Source: Ursus arctos
Taxonomy: Eukaryota; Chordata; Mammalia; Carnivora; Ursidae
Assembly (NCBI RefSeq): GCF_023065955.2
Contig: NC_079873.1
Coordinates: forward strand, 94,836,128-94,900,127
Reading direction: 5' to 3'
Length of the DNA: 64,000 nucleotides
How positions within the stretch are numbered: position 1 is the stretch's first letter; the number at the start of each line of letters is the position of its first letter. Positions 1 to 12,744 of this stretch are shown piece after piece. The notes beneath the pieces were generated by a model. The model had not been told where the DNA came from. It was given only the letters and a program-made list of their open reading frames with translations, and made no database searches. A program made the translations under genes and the position numbers.

Positions 1-193
1 GTAGGATTCTAGAAAAAAACAGAGCAGAACTTGGTATGTATAATCTAGACTTCCACAAAATACATAGAAAAACAAAAAAAGAGAAGCTCCTCTGGCCAGG
101 AGAGAAATACACTCAAGTCCTGTGCTGTCAAAGTAAAATTGCTTCGGCAATTTGTAGGGATTCAGGGAAGCAGCCTTTCTTTTCCTTTTTTTT

Positions 194-385
194 TTTCATA
201 ATAATTTTTTATTATGTTAGTCACCAGACAGTACATCCCTAGTTTTTGATGTAAAGTTCCATGATTCATTACTCGCATATAACACCCAGTGCACCATTCA
301 ATACGTGCCCTCCTTAATACCCATCACCAGCCTATCCCGATCCCCCAACCCCCTCCCCTCTGAAGCCCTCAGTTTGTATAACTCA
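194..385 (-). mobile_element. L1 3'-UTR fragment
   Basis: A T-rich start followed by GTTAGTCACCAGACAGTACA and text shared with 775-930. This is the antisense 3' UTR of a carnivoran L1, truncated near 385. Confidence 0.75.
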
Positions 386-751
386 ATTTTCAAAGAAAGG
401 GGACTACATGGCCCAAGTTTGATGCAGTTCAGTGGTTTCAAATGCAGACCTACCCCACAGAAAAAGAGTCATACTATAATGATTACAGATTCAAGAGTCC
501 TCAACTTTTTGTAGAGTATTATGAAATAGTTTATTTATTTTATTTTTAAAACTTCTTAGGAGAGCATAGAGTAGATGAAGGGTGATGAGATTGACAAGAG
601 TGGGGGAGTGAATTGAGAATGATTTGAAATCGGGTCAGAAGCATTGGATTATAGTACTTCAAGAAATGACACTTGAGAAATTAAATGTCACTTTTTCTGT
701 TGAAGGCCTATCTTGTCTTTTCTGACAACCTACATAATTTATTTATTTATT

Positions 752-1372
752 TTAATTTTTTTATTATATTATGTTAGTCACCGTACAGTACATCCCCGGT
801 TTCCGATGTAAAGTTCGATGATTCATTAGTTGCGTATAACACCCACTGCACCATGCAATATGTGCCCTCCTTACAACCCATCACCGGCCTATCCCAATCC
901 CCCACCCCCCTCCCCTCTGAAGCCCTCAGTTTGTTTCCCAGGGTCCATAGTCTCTCATGGTTCATTCCCTCTTCTGCTTACCCCCCCTTCCTTCTTCCCT
1001 TTCTTCTCCTACCGATCTTCCTACTTCTTATGTTCCATAAATGAGAGAAACCATATGATAATTGTCTTTCTCTGCTTGACTTATTTCACTTAGCATTATC
1101 TTCTCCAGTCCTGTCCATGTTGCTGCAAATGTTGAGAACTCGTTCTTTTTGATGGCTGAGTAATATTCCATTGTATACATGGACCACAGCTTCTTGAGCT
1201 ACTCTATGACCCAGCCATTGCACTACTGGGTGTTTACCCCAAAGGTACAGACGTAGTGAAGAGAAGGGCCATATGCACCCCAATGTTCACAGCAGCATTG
1301 TTCACAATAGCTAAATTGTGGAAGGAGCCGAGATGCCCTTCAACGGATGACTGGATTAAGAAGGGAAACAAC
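752..1372 (-). mobile_element. L1 3' end with 5' inversion
   Basis: 752-1194 is antisense L1 3' UTR and ORF2 tail; 1195-1372 is sense L1 sequence that normally lies immediately upstream. Both parts meet at the same consensus point (AAGAAG). A SINE follows 47 bp later. Confidence 0.8.
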
Positions 1373-1418
1373 TTTTCTATCACCTCCGTACCCACCCACT
1401 TTCAAGTGAAGCCTCCAA

Positions 1419-1632
1419 GGGAGCCTGGGTGGCTCAGCCAGTTAAGCATCTGACTCTTGATTTTGGCTCAGGTCATGATCTCAGCGTCTGGTTTCCAGCC
1501 CCACGTGGGGCTCCGGGCTTACTGGGAAGTCTGCTTGAGGATTCTCTCTCTCCCTCACCCTCTGCCCCTCCCCCCACCTGCACACACGTGCACTCTCTCT
1601 CACTAAAATAAATAAATTTTACAAATAAAACT
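1419..1632 (+). mobile_element. CAN-SINE
   Basis: Full-length. Flanks AAGTGAAGCCTCC (1404) and AAGTGAAGTCTCC (1633). The target itself lay in a tandem repeat, as TACCCACCCACTTT occurs on both sides. Confidence 0.85.
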
Positions 1633-1645
1633 AAGTGAAGTCTCC

Positions 1646-2230
1646 ATACCCACCCACTTTAAAGCAACACATACAACCCTCCTGCTCAGAAGACAGGCCA
1701 GTTGGGAGACACAAAAATGCACAGGAAACCCAGGCAAGCTATCTTTGCTAACGATGTGTCCCTTACTCACTAACATATATGGCCAACAAAGGATTACCAA
1801 CAATATTTAGAGAAAATGTACAACATGAAAGAAGAACCAAAATGAATAGATAGTACAATTGACCCTAAGTGGTGAAGGGGTAGGGGGAGTGAAATAATAT
1901 ATGGCACAACAACAGCAAAAGAAATAATATATGGAATGCAACTCCAATTTTCAAATTCTAATTTTTAGACATATTCTGAACACGTTGCAGACATATCCAG
2001 AACCTCTGTGAATTACTCAGGTAGGTATTACAGAAAACTGGAAAATGAATCCCAAGAGAGGAATACTGTGGAATATAAGAAATAGTAGTAAGCAAAGAAA
2101 TAGTAAAACTTTGAGTTGTCCAAAGGCTAGCATAAAAAGAGCCCCATTTGAATCAGAGGAAAATATAATTCAGAGCTAAGAATATTAAAAGAGACGAAGG
2201 GATATGTAATATTGATAAAAAGTACACACA
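1646..2230. other. Unassigned intergenic
   Basis: AT-rich; no gene or repeat recognised. Confidence 0.5.
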
Positions 2231-2341
2231 GGGCGCCTGGCTGGTTCAGTCAGTGCAGCATGCGACTCTTGATCTCAGGGTTGTAAGTTCAAGCCCCACG
2301 TTGGGTGTAAAGATTCCTTAAAAATAAAATCTTTAAAAACA
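2231..2341 (+). mobile_element. CAN-SINE, short tRNA-head type
   Basis: tRNA-like head followed directly by the A-rich tail, with no CT-rich middle; an older subtype. Confidence 0.75.
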
Positions 2342-2955
2342 TATGTATGCTCCACCAAGAACATGTGACAAGTATGGACCTTAATGCATATAACAAATGA
2401 ATTAAAGATATACAAAGCAAAGTGCGTTAGAAATACAAGGAGAATGAAAATTTACAAATAACCGATCATGGGGGAGAGTCCCCTCTCTTGCTCTCCCTTT
2501 CCTCCCTCCCTTCTTCTATCCTTATCCCTTTCCTACCTTTTCCCCTACTTTCCTTGAAAAATATATATTTAGCAGCTATCATGTGTCAGCACAGCAGCAA
2601 GCAGAACGACCTTGGTGTCTGCCAGTGAAGCTTACAGTCTAGTCAAACAGTACTCAAATATTCATTCAAATACATGTAAAATTACAACTGTGATGAGTGC
2701 TCTGTAGGAGAGGCACACAGAGGTATGTGAGGTCAGGGAAGCGTCCCTGAGCAAGCGAAACCTCCTCAGAGATCTGTAAAGTGCATGGGTATTAACTGGA
2801 TGAGGGGGGAGAAAAAGGCATTCCAAGCAGAGGGAAAGGCACGTGCAAAGGCCCTATGGCAGGAGGAAGCTTAATGCATATGAGGGACAAAAGAGAGCTG
2901 GTACAGCTGTAACTCAGTCAGCAAGTGGAGAATTTTATAAAATGACGCTGATGAG

Positions 2956-3147
2956 AGGCACCCGGGTGGCTCAGTTGGTGAAGCGTCTGCCTTTGGCTCA
3001 GGTCATGATCCCAGGGTTCTGGGATCGAGCCCCATGTCGGGGGCTTATCAGGGAGCCTGCTTCTCCCTCTCCCTCTGCCTGCTGCTCTGCCTGCTTGTGC
3101 TCTCAATCTCTCTCTCTCTTCTCAAATAAATAGAATCTTTTTAAAAA
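2956..3147 (+). mobile_element. CAN-SINE in old repeat A
   Basis: Flanks ATGACGCTGATGAG (2942) and ATGGCACCGATGAG (3148). Confidence 0.85.
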
Positions 3148-3789
3148 ATGGCACCGATGAGCTAGATATGGGCCAGGCTGTGCAGGGCCTCAGAGACTGT
3201 GGTAGTGATATGTGCCTTTATCCTAAGCACAGTAGTGATTATTGAAAAGATTAAAAGTGAAAAAGACTATTTTGGCTGTAAAAGGTATTGGATGAGGGGC
3301 AAACATCAAAGCAGGGAGCTCAATTAGAAGGCTAGCTACAACCACGTGTCTGGTGAGAAAAGAAGATATCTTAGTGGCAGGGAGAGTGGTAGACATCGAG
3401 AGAGAAGAGAGCTTTAAGAGATGCTTAAGTAGGCCCAATTGATAGGGCTTCAGAATGGGTTGTGCATGAAAATCAGAGAGGGGGGAACATGGCAAGGATG
3501 ACTCCCTGGTTTCTGGCTTTTGCAAATGGATGGATGACGGTGCCATTCCCTGAGATAGGGAACACTGCAAGAGGACCAGGTTATTGCTCTTGGTTTTTAG
3601 GCGGAGGAGGAAGAGAAGAGTTTGGTTTTGAATATGTTGAATTTAAGGTGCTTTTGAGACATCCAAGAGGAGACGTAGTACAGTAAGCACTTGGATGAAA
3701 AATGTTTGGAGCTCAGAGAAAAGCTGGAGATACAAATTTATGAGATATGTGAACAGCTGGTAATCGACGCCCCAGATCGGGATGAGATT

Positions 3790-3987
3790 TTATTTTTATT
3801 TTTAAAATTATTTTATTTATTTATTTGTTTGCCACAGAGAGAGAGTACAAGCAAGGGGAGAGGCAGAGGGAGAGGGAAAAGCAGCCTCCCCGCTTAGCAG
3901 GGAGCACGATTTGGGACTCGATCCCAGGACCCCGAGATTATGACCTGAGCCCAAGGCAGTTTAACCAACTGAGCCACTTAGACGCCC
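3790..3987 (-). mobile_element. CAN-SINE, left of a pair
   Basis: Back to back with the next SINE; GATGAGATTTTA occurs at 3781 and again at 4215. Confidence 0.8.
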
Positions 3988-3989
3988 TT

Positions 3990-4154
3990 AATTATTTTTT
4001 AGTGGGGGGCAGAGGGAAAGGGAGAGAAAGAGAATCTTAAGCGGGCTGCATACTCAGCACAGAGCTGGCTGTGGGGCTTGATCCCACAACCCTGAGATCA
4101 TGACCTGAGCCAAAATCAAGAGTCAGATGCCCAACCAACTGAGCCACCCAGGTA
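3990..4154 (-). mobile_element. CAN-SINE, right of a pair
   Basis: Tail shortened; ends GAGCCACCCAGGTA. Confidence 0.75.
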
Positions 4155-4517
4155 TGATTTTAAAGTTTTTAAATTTTAAGGTTTTTAAATTTGAAGATTT
4201 TAAATCTTACCCTGGATGAGATTTTAAAGTGAGAAGAGGGGCTAAACTGAGTTGAATGCTAGCATTTAGTGGTTGAAAAAAGGAGGATAAGGAGGAACCA
4301 AAGAGGTATGAGAAAAGCGGGGAGAGTGATGTGTCAGAGAAACCAAGGAAAGGGAATATTTCAAAAAAGGGGAATGGCAGTGTGGAGGTCCCTCAAAAAA
4401 TTAAAAATAGAACTACCATAAGATCCAGCCAATTCCATTTCTGAGTATTTACCCAAAGAAAAACAAAAACACCAATTTGAAGAGATATATGCACTCCATG
4501 TTCGTTGTGGTGTTATT

Positions 4518-4625
4518 TTTTTAAAAGATTTTATTAAGTAATCTCTACACCCAATGTGGGGCTCAAATCCACAACCCCGAGATCAAGGATCGCATGCTCC
4601 ACTGACTGAGCCAGCCAGGTGCCCC
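4518..4625 (-). mobile_element. CAN-SINE, short type, in L1
   Basis: Flanks GTTGTGGTGTTATT (4504) and GTTGTGGCATTATT (4627). Confidence 0.8.
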
Positions 4626-4705
4626 TGTTGTGGCATTATTTACAACAGCCAAGATGTGGAAACAACCTAAGTGTCCACTGATAGATGAAAGGATAAAGAA
4701 GATGT

Positions 4706-4748
<43 letters not shown>
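4706..4748. repeat. (CA)n microsatellite
   Basis: About 21 CA units within the L1 3' region. Confidence 0.9.
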
Positions 4749-4750
<2 letters not shown>

Positions 4751-5369
4751 GATAATACTCAGCCATAAAAAAGAATGAGATCTTGCCGTTTGTGACAACA
4801 TGGATGGACCTAGAAGGTATTATGCTGAGTGAAATAAGTCGGACAGAGAAAGACAATACCATATGATATCACTTCTATATGGGTTCTACAAAACAAAACA
4901 GAAACAGACTCATAGATATCAGAAACAAACTGTTGTTACCAAAGAGGGGAGGGGCTGGGGGATGGGCAAAATTAGGGAAGGGGATTAAGAGGTATAAACT
5001 TCCAATTATAAAATAAATAAGTCACGGGGATGTAAAGTATAGCATAGAGAATATAGTCAAAAATAAAGACTATACTTTCAGAGATCATTTCTATAGTTTG
5101 TTACAAGCCAATAATATTAAAAGAACTTTGTATGGTGACAGATAGTAACTAGACTTATTGTGGGGATTGTTTCATAATGTATACAAATATAGAATCACTA
5201 TGACATACACCTGAAACCAACAGGCTTTGGGGTGTCAATTATACTTCAATTAAAAAAAAAGAGAGAGAATGGTTACCTGTGACAAGAGCTGCCCACAGGA
5301 CAAATAAATGAGGATGAAAACGTATCCATTACATTAAGCGACATGAAGGTCATTTTTGACTGCTCCAAT

Positions 5370-5840
5370 TATTCATTTCTGCATAACACACAATCCCAAA
5401 ATTTAGTGGCTTAAAACAAAAATTTAGTTATTATTATATCCCATGATTATTTGCATCGAGAATTCAGACAAGGGACATCAGGGACAGTTCATTTCCGCTT
5501 ACTGATGTCTGGGGCCTCAGCTGGGGTGACTTCAATAGCTAGGAACTAGAATATTTGGGGACAGATTGGCATCTTTCTCTCTAGACAGCCTCCACACGGT
5601 TAGCTTGAGCTTTCTCACAGAATGGCAGACTCTGAGTAGGCAGACTTGTTTCCCTGATGCCTCAAGAGTACAAGGGTGAGTGTTTTAAGAGGTGGCGGTA
5701 GAAGCTGCAAGACTTCTTATGACCTAGCCTTATAAATCCCGGAACATCACTTCTGCTGCATTCTTTTGGTTGAGCAAGTCACTAAGATCACTCCAGATTC
5801 AGGGAGAGGGGAATTAGACAAGAGAGCGAGGGAGGAGGGG
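5370..5840 (+). repeat. Old LTR-type or DNA-transposon repeat, family unresolved
   Basis: TTTAGTGGCTTAAAACAAA, GGCCTCAGCTGGGGTGACTT and ACATCACTTCTGCTGCATTC are text of a common mammalian repeat that I recall as MLT1-like. Confidence 0.4.
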
Positions 5841-6430
5841 GAGAGAGAATAGGAGGGAGGGAGGCTGAAAAGTCGAGAGAGAAAAGGGATAATTGATAAG
5901 GTAAGATTTCTGAGAAAGCAGAAAGGTGCATAATTCAAAAGACACGTGGAGAGATCACTCTCAGAAGGAGGGATAGCTCTTCCATTGCTGTAAGAATGTG
6001 AAAAGTTAAACAGAGTGGGATGGGGTAGATGGTTGTAAGTTCAGTTTGATAATGGGAAGATGAGGGCAGCCTACTTTGGCTATTGGGAGCTTTCAGTTAG
6101 TTCCCACATCCCTTTGACATACCCCTGTCATTGCAGGGTTGTTTTGTTTTGTTTTTGTCTGCGTGTTTGTTCAGTTTTTGAAAATTTGAAAAATTTCAGA
6201 CACCCCAGGCTCATCTTATATTTTCCCCCACTCCAGTCCTAGAGGCAACCATTTCTCCCTGGAGAATGGAGGAAATTTGGTAATATCTATTAAATTAAAA
6301 ATCCACTTAAACTTCAACCTTGTAATTGTATTAGGTATGTAGCTTAAAGAAATAATAGCATTGTTTTGAAAGCGGTATGCGCCAGCAATTTTTTGTGTGT
6401 AAGTATTTTAAATGTATTATTGTATGTGTT
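5841..6430. other. Unassigned intergenic
   Basis: A purine-rich GA stretch at 5800-5885, then nothing recognised. Confidence 0.5.
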
Positions 6431-6667
6431 CATAATTCATTTAACAAATACTTTTTGCCTGCCTATCATGAATTCAGCACTATTCTAGGCTTTGGGAACA
6501 CAGCAGGGAATTAGACGAAGTCCCTCCCTCTTGGAGCTTACAATTTAGTGTGAGAAACAATCAACAAAACAAATATGGATAAATAATATTAATATAAGGC
6601 AGTCCTGTCAATCAGGATACTGGCAAAAGATAGATGGTACATTAGAACACAAGAATTGATGAGTTTA

Positions 6668-6787
6668 GGGGTGCCTGGGTGGCTCAGTCGGTTAAGCATC
6701 CGACTCTTTGATCTCAGCTCAGGTCTTGATCTTCAGGGTCATGAGTTAGAGCCTGATGTTGGGCTCCACGCCCTCTTTAAAAAAAAG
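6668..6787 (+). mobile_element. CAN-SINE, short type
   Basis: First of two head-to-tail SINEs sharing one outer duplication, GATGAGTTTA at 6658 and 6995. Confidence 0.8.
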
Positions 6788-6791
6788 AGTT

Positions 6792-6991
6792 GGGGGCGCC
6801 TGGGTGGCACAGTCGTTGGGCGTCTGCCTTCGGCTCAGGGCGTGATCCTGGCATTCTGGGATCGAGCCCCACATCAGGCTCCTCCACTAGGAGCCTGCTT
6901 CTTCCTCTCCCACTCCCCCTGCTTGTGTTCCTTCTCTTGCTGGCTGTCTCTCTCTGTCAAATAAATAAATAAAATCTTAAAAAAAAAAAGA
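6792..6991 (+). mobile_element. CAN-SINE, young type
   Basis: Inserted in the A-tail of the SINE at 6668. Confidence 0.85.
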
Positions 6992-7599
6992 GCTGATGAG
7001 TTTAATGAAAGAGTATTTCCGAAATTGTGAACAATATTAAGCGAGGTAACAAGGAACAACTAAGCAACCAGGATGGGAGAGGGATAGGGAGACATTACCA
7101 TAGCTTGGCATTAAGAGGCAAGGGGAGGGAGAAGTTAACTGGAATCTGGAGAAATACAGCAATAGCAGAGACTCACCAGATAGGAATGTGGCAGGTCCTG
7201 AAAAAATCATGGTAGAGAGGGAGCTGGGGAATAAATACCACAACTTCAGTCTCTCCCACCCTTCTATCTCTTGAGGGTATCTCTCCTAGGCAAAACCCAA
7301 AGGGGAAGCCAGAAGGCAAGGAAGCCTATTGTTGCAGGGCTCAGAGCAGGGTGGAAAGGGATAGAGTGGATCTGGACAGGCCAAGTGAGAATATTCAACA
7401 CAGTAGTGATAAGTGCTATGGTCAAAAGAAGGGTAAAAGAGGCAGTAAAATGGGGAACTATTTTAGATAGTATTAGGATGGCATTTGAGGAGGTGGCATT
7501 TGAGTAATAGCATGGATAAAGTGAGGGAGGGAGTCATGTGGATATTTGAGAGAAGCACACTCTAGAGGGGACAAAGTACAAAGGCCCTGAAGTGTTATT

Positions 7600-8060
7600 C
7601 ATATACATGATAAAATATTATACAATAATCAAAATGAATAAACTGCAGCAACATGCAAATATACATGGATAAATCTTAGAAAATTAAATATTGAGGGGAA
7701 AAATTATGTTCTGAACCTAATAACCTTTTTATAAAGTTAAAGCAAATTATAATAAAAATATATACTTTTAAGAAAGATATATCTATATATGTATGTATAT
7801 ACACAAACACATATATATGTATAATAGAATTGTATTAAATAGATTGCCACAGAATGATGAACACCAGATTCAGGATGAGGAGTCTTTGCCAGGGCCAGCG
7901 GTGGGGGAGAGACAGGGGAATGAGATTGCAGGCCAGGTAGTTAGATTTGGTAATTGGGTTCATGGATACTTACTAACTAAAAATGAGCTATACTTGGATT
8001 AATAATGAGAATGTGTCATTAATCAAGGACTATGATTAATTTAATTCTGTTTATCTGAGG
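7600..8060 (+). mobile_element. Old L1 fragment, sense
   Basis: AT-rich L1M-like 3' region (ATGAATAAACTGCAGCAACA, then CATGGATACTTACTAACTAA) inserted in an older repeat that resumes near 8085. Confidence 0.4.
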
Positions 8061-8257
8061 ACCAATGAAAAAATGCTCTGAAAAGCTAGGGACCATGCTT
8101 GGCATTCTTGTGGAATAGCAAGATGAAGTGGAGGGGTGGATGAGAGCCAGATGGTGCAGGGTCTTTAGGTCACGGTGATAACCTTGGATTTTATTATCAC
8201 TCAGGTGGGAAGCCGCTGGGAGTTTTGAGCAGGAGAGTTACATGATCTGATTTATGC

Positions 8258-8395
8258 TTTATTTATTTATTTTTTAAGCAGGCTCCACACCCAGCGTGGG
8301 GCCCAAGGCAGGGCTGGAACTCATGACCCTGAGATCAAGACCTGAGCTGAAACCAAGCATCAGACGCTTAACTGACTGAGCCACTCAGGTGCCCC
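8258..8395 (-). mobile_element. CAN-SINE, short type
   Basis: Flanks CTGATTTATG (8247) and CTGACTTATG (8399). Confidence 0.75.
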
Positions 8396-8586
8396 TACCT
8401 GACTTATGTTTTAAAAGGTTCACCCTATCTGCTGTAAAAAGTAGACTGTAAGATGGGGGCAGGCACATGACTGGAAGCCAGAAGGCAAATTAAGAGGCTA
8501 GATTGGTAGTCAAGGTGAAAGATGATAGCAGATTTGACTAGGTCACAGTGGTGGAGGTATGTGAAAAGTGATCAGATTTTGGAGAC

Positions 8587-8632
8587 TATATATATATGTA
8601 TATATATATGTATATATATATATATATATAAT
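8587..8632. repeat. (TA)n/TATG microsatellite
   Basis: Alternating TA with TG interruptions, forming the tail of the SINE at 8633. Confidence 0.85.
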
Positions 8633-8723
8633 AAGTTCTAGGTGCAACATGACCTTGGCTTGAACTTATGACCCCGAGATCAAGAGTTGCATGCTGTACT
8701 GACTGGACCCAGCCAGGCTCCCC
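8633..8723 (-). mobile_element. CAN-SINE, short type
   Basis: Flanks AGATTTTGGA (8576) and AGAGTTTGGA (8724), with the TA repeat as its tail. Confidence 0.7.
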
Positions 8724-9411
8724 AGAGTTTGGATATATTTTGAAAGTAAAGGTGTTAATATTTGCTGATGGACTAGATGTAAGATGTGAGAGAGATGACA
8801 TAGACTATTTTTGACCCAAGAAAATGAGTGGATGGAATTGCCATTTACTGAGATGGGAAGACAGCAGGTTGGGAGATGGGGACAGAATAGGGGATGTACA
8901 GAGACATAGAGATGAGAGAGGGTGAGATGAGGGGTGGTGACTAGAGAGTCTGGGGCTTCTTATGGGACTAACATAAATGGAGATAGATATGCTGATGAAA
9001 GCAGTCACTGGTGGACTCAAGGTAGATAGTGACGATGAGGTGGTAAGGAGCACTGCATGTCTGGACTCTTGTAGATAGAGGTGAGGAAGTTTGGGGAGGC
9101 TTGAAATTTGCCCCCATTCGGGACCCCCTGTTGACTACTGTTGACAGTGGATGAAAACCTCCAGAAGGAGTTAGTCCCAGTGTATGAGTTTGTTCTTGAC
9201 TTCTGCCAGGGGCAGGGCTGTGTATAGGGTTCCCAGTGACCTACTGATACTGTTGAGGACTTTTGAGGTTAAGATTAAGTGTTAGAGCACAGGGCCCTGA
9301 CCCCTGATGATGGGAGGCCGGTGGAAGGTCTGAGGAGCATTGGAGTTCTATGGCTCCATCCTACTCTTCAATCTTGTTGTAGGTGACGATCAGAAGGAGA
9401 CTAGTTAAGTA

Positions 9412-9535
9412 AGTTATCGTACACACATACTATGGAATGCTCTACAGCCATCAAAAGCAATGAAGTACATCTATCTATCTGTCTCTCAACTATGCTCTGA
9501 CATAGAAAAATCTCCAAGATGAAGTGGCAGCGCTG
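9412..9535 (+). mobile_element. Old L1 3' fragment
   Basis: GGAATGCTCTACAGCCATCA and GACATAGAAAAATCTCCAAG are L1M 3'-end text. The RAB4B retrocopy begins right after it. Confidence 0.6.
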
Positions 9536-10559
<1,024 letters not shown>

Positions 10560-10560
<1 letters not shown>

Positions 10561-10720
10561 GTACCTTAATAACGTGATAGTTTTCCGTGTATCCTTCCAG
10601 AAATTTTTTGGTGTATTTACATATACATTGTACATATGAGCTTTTAAAAAACATCGTTAGGATCATACAATGCATGTTATTTTGCTTTTACTTTTTTCAC
10701 TTTGTGGGTGAAATATATAT
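10560..10720 (-). mobile_element. Old L1 fragment, antisense
   Basis: TTTTCCGTGTATCCTTCCAG and the following ATACAAT/GCTTTTACTTTTTTCAC text resemble antisense L1M 3' sequence. It marks the right edge of the RAB4B retrocopy. Confidence 0.45.
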
Positions 10721-11228
10721 TGGAGGGGTTTAAAAAAAATTTTTTTTTGGTAAACAATACTTTATGGGGGTGGAGTGGGGACTGGAGAGGCTGTGAACCA
10801 GATGCCAGGATCTTCAGTGAACGGGTAAAGGTATTGAGGCATAACCAAATAGTATGAAACTTACAGGAAGAATCGGGGTTTGTCACCTGAGCATGAAATA
10901 AGAATTATCTGGAAGTTGTAATGTGGCTAGAAGAGGAAGGATGCCCACCTCACCTCCTGACTCTGCAGTACATGCATGTGTTGGTATAAATCACTTTCAC
11001 TTGAAAGGTCTGCAAGGGAAGCTCCATCCTCACAGGAAAGCCATGAATATTCAGAGATGAGTTGGAGAATGGTAGGAGAGTTCGTTAATCATGGAATGGT
11101 GTTCTAGAAGCCATAGCAGAAACACCAGAAGTTAAGGTAGAAATGATAGGTCAGGTGGGGGGATAAGAAGCACGGAGGAATATGGGGGAAAACAATAACA
11201 ATATGGTAATTTAATAGTAACAATAGTA

Positions 11229-11325
11229 GGGGTGCCTGGCTGGCTTAGTTGGTAGAGCATGCGACTCTTGCTCTCAGGGTTGTGAGTTCAAGAAACACAT
11301 TGGGGGTACAGCTTACTTAAAAAAT
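11229..11325 (+). mobile_element. CAN-SINE, short type
   Basis: Diverged head GGGGTGCCTGGCTGGCTTAG; tail decayed. Confidence 0.7.
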
Positions 11326-11329
11326 ATAA

Positions 11330-11475
11330 TAACTGTCAATGCTTTGCATGGATTATCTCATTTAATCCTTATAGCAACCTCATAAAGTAGAGCCTTTATT
11401 GTTTAGATGAGAAGACAGCCACAGAATTCAAGTCACTTGCCCAAGGTCACATAGCAAATAAGTTGAACTGAGTGC
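11330..11475 (+). repeat. Ancient mammalian-wide repeat (MIR/L2 type)
   Basis: CTCATTTAATCCTTATAGCA and CACTTGCCCAAGGTCACATA are diagnostic text of this class. Confidence 0.55.
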
Positions 11476-12375
11476 TGATGTACTGGGCAGTGGCAGAGGA
11501 AAACAAGGATATGAATGAGCACGGTGAGTTTGACTTATCACAAGTTTGGCAAGGTGGTTAGTCCTAACAATCTTCTGATACACAGGAGGCTCTCAGCTCT
11601 CTCCAAATTTACCTGTATTTGGCACTGGAGGCAGGAGCTGCTGTTTTGTTGGTGTTCCTTATATTGCTCAGCATGGAAGGATTCAGGCATCGGAGGGGCT
11701 CAGTGCATTTTCTCACCTGTGTTCTACAGAGTGATTGCTGGTGGGGGTAGCGGTGTGATTCTTAGATATGCCTTGCCCTTGTGAGGGGGAGAAAGCTGGG
11801 CTTCAGAGGGTTCTGAGGTGTAGGGCTGAGAGGCAGTTTGTGGGAGAAGTGACCTTAATGGAAGATGTCACGGGCTGTAGATTCTGAGAGATGTGAGGCC
11901 CAGCAGGGGTCTGGCAGTGGCCCAGTTCTTTCTTGCAGTGAAAGCAGTTCCTCCGGTGTTCAAAGCTGTGGCCTAGCTCCTAAAGAAACCTCTTTACTGG
12001 GTGCTGAAGGGTTTTGGTGCCAGCTTATTGCTCAAGGAAGCTTATGAAGAAGAAAAGGCAGTCTTATTGCAATTTTCCCTGGGCAGCGTTTTAGAGCCTT
12101 GTGTCAAGATGACCCTAAAAAAATCCTTTCAAAAGTTTAAAGGAGGCAAATAACAATTGTTGAACATTTAATGTTTCTTATAGCTAGGTTATTTATTTTA
12201 GTAAAATGTATGATAGACTTGGGTTTTCTGTGTACTATGCTGCATGTACACTGAAGAACCTCGTAAATTGCATGGAACATTTATGCGTAAATTAGAGTAC
12301 AGAGAACATGTATGTCTAAAACATAAAGGTCCTTCATAACTACTTATTGCATGAATAAATGAAGTTCATTATTTT

Positions 12376-12554
12376 ATTTTTTTTAAGATTTCATTTATTT
12401 ATTTGAGAGAGAGAGAGCCAGAGAGAGCACAAGCAGGGGAGTGGGAGAGGGAGAAGCATGCTCCCTGCTGAGCAGGGAGCCCACACTGGGCTGGATCCCA
12501 GGACAACCTGAGCCCAAGGCAGATGCCCAACTGATTGAGCCACCCAGGCACCCC
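12376..12554 (-). mobile_element. CAN-SINE, left of a pair
   Basis: CATTATTTTA at 12367 recurs at 12744 beyond the second SINE. Confidence 0.8.
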
Positions 12555-12744
12555 ATTTATTTTAATTAATTTACTCATTTGAGAGAGAGAGAGAGAGATC
12601 ACAGGAGTGGGAGAGGCAGAGGGAGAGAGAATCTTCAAGCAGACTGCGTGCCCAATGTGGGGCTCAATCCCATGACCCCGAGATCATGACCTGAGTGGAA
12701 ACCAAGAGTCAGATGCTTAACCAACTGCACCACCCAGGTGCCCC
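12555..12744 (-). mobile_element. CAN-SINE, right of a pair
   Basis: Same strand as its neighbour; carries a GA run at 12583-12598. Confidence 0.8.

Larger units (their letters stand above)
2570..4385 (+). repeat. Very old dispersed repeat, copy A (SINE-interrupted)
   Basis: Pieces at 2570-2955, 3148-3780 and 4155-4385 read as one element: a size-and-stock block (CATGTGTCAGCACAGCAGC), then GCAAAGGCCCTATGGCAGGA, GCAGGGCCTCAGAGACTG and GACATCCAAGAGGAGACGTA. The same order recurs at 6430-9340. I recognise the text as common in mammalian genomes but cannot name the family. Confidence 0.5.
4385..5270 (+). mobile_element. L1 3' end, sense, with SINE and CA repeat
   Basis: L1 ORF2 tail and 3' UTR, recognisable from AGTATTTACCCAAAGAAAA, AGTGTCCACTGATAGATGAA and GAAATAAGTCGGACAGAGAA. 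Split by a short SINE (4518-4625) and a (CA)n tract (4706-4748). Ends in an A-run near 5260. Confidence 0.8.
6430..9340 (+). repeat. Very old dispersed repeat, copy B (multiply interrupted)
   Basis: Pieces at 6430-6605, 7360-7595, 8085-8257, 8396-8580 and 8724-9340 follow the same order as copy A (TCTAGGCTTTGGGAACACAG, ACAAAGGCCCTGAAGTG, GGTGCAGGGTCTTTAGG, GGAATTGCCATTTACTGAGA). Interrupted by SINEs, an L1 piece and a TA repeat. Confidence 0.5.
10721..12365. other. Unassigned intergenic apart from one SINE and one old repeat
   Basis: ORFs at 11515 and 11865 are short and unrecognised. Confidence 0.5.

Noticed and set aside
1429..1611. Recurrent ORFs reading GAPGWLSQL or [11 protein letters not shown] on + and LFIYLTERE on -
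   Set aside because: These peptides recur wherever a CAN-SINE lies; they are translations of the SINE head and tail, not genes.
3223..3570. 115-codon antisense ORF
   Set aside because: Lies within a very old dispersed repeat; no recognisable product.
8587..8801. ORF with an IYIYIY run
   Set aside because: Translation of a TA microsatellite and SINE.
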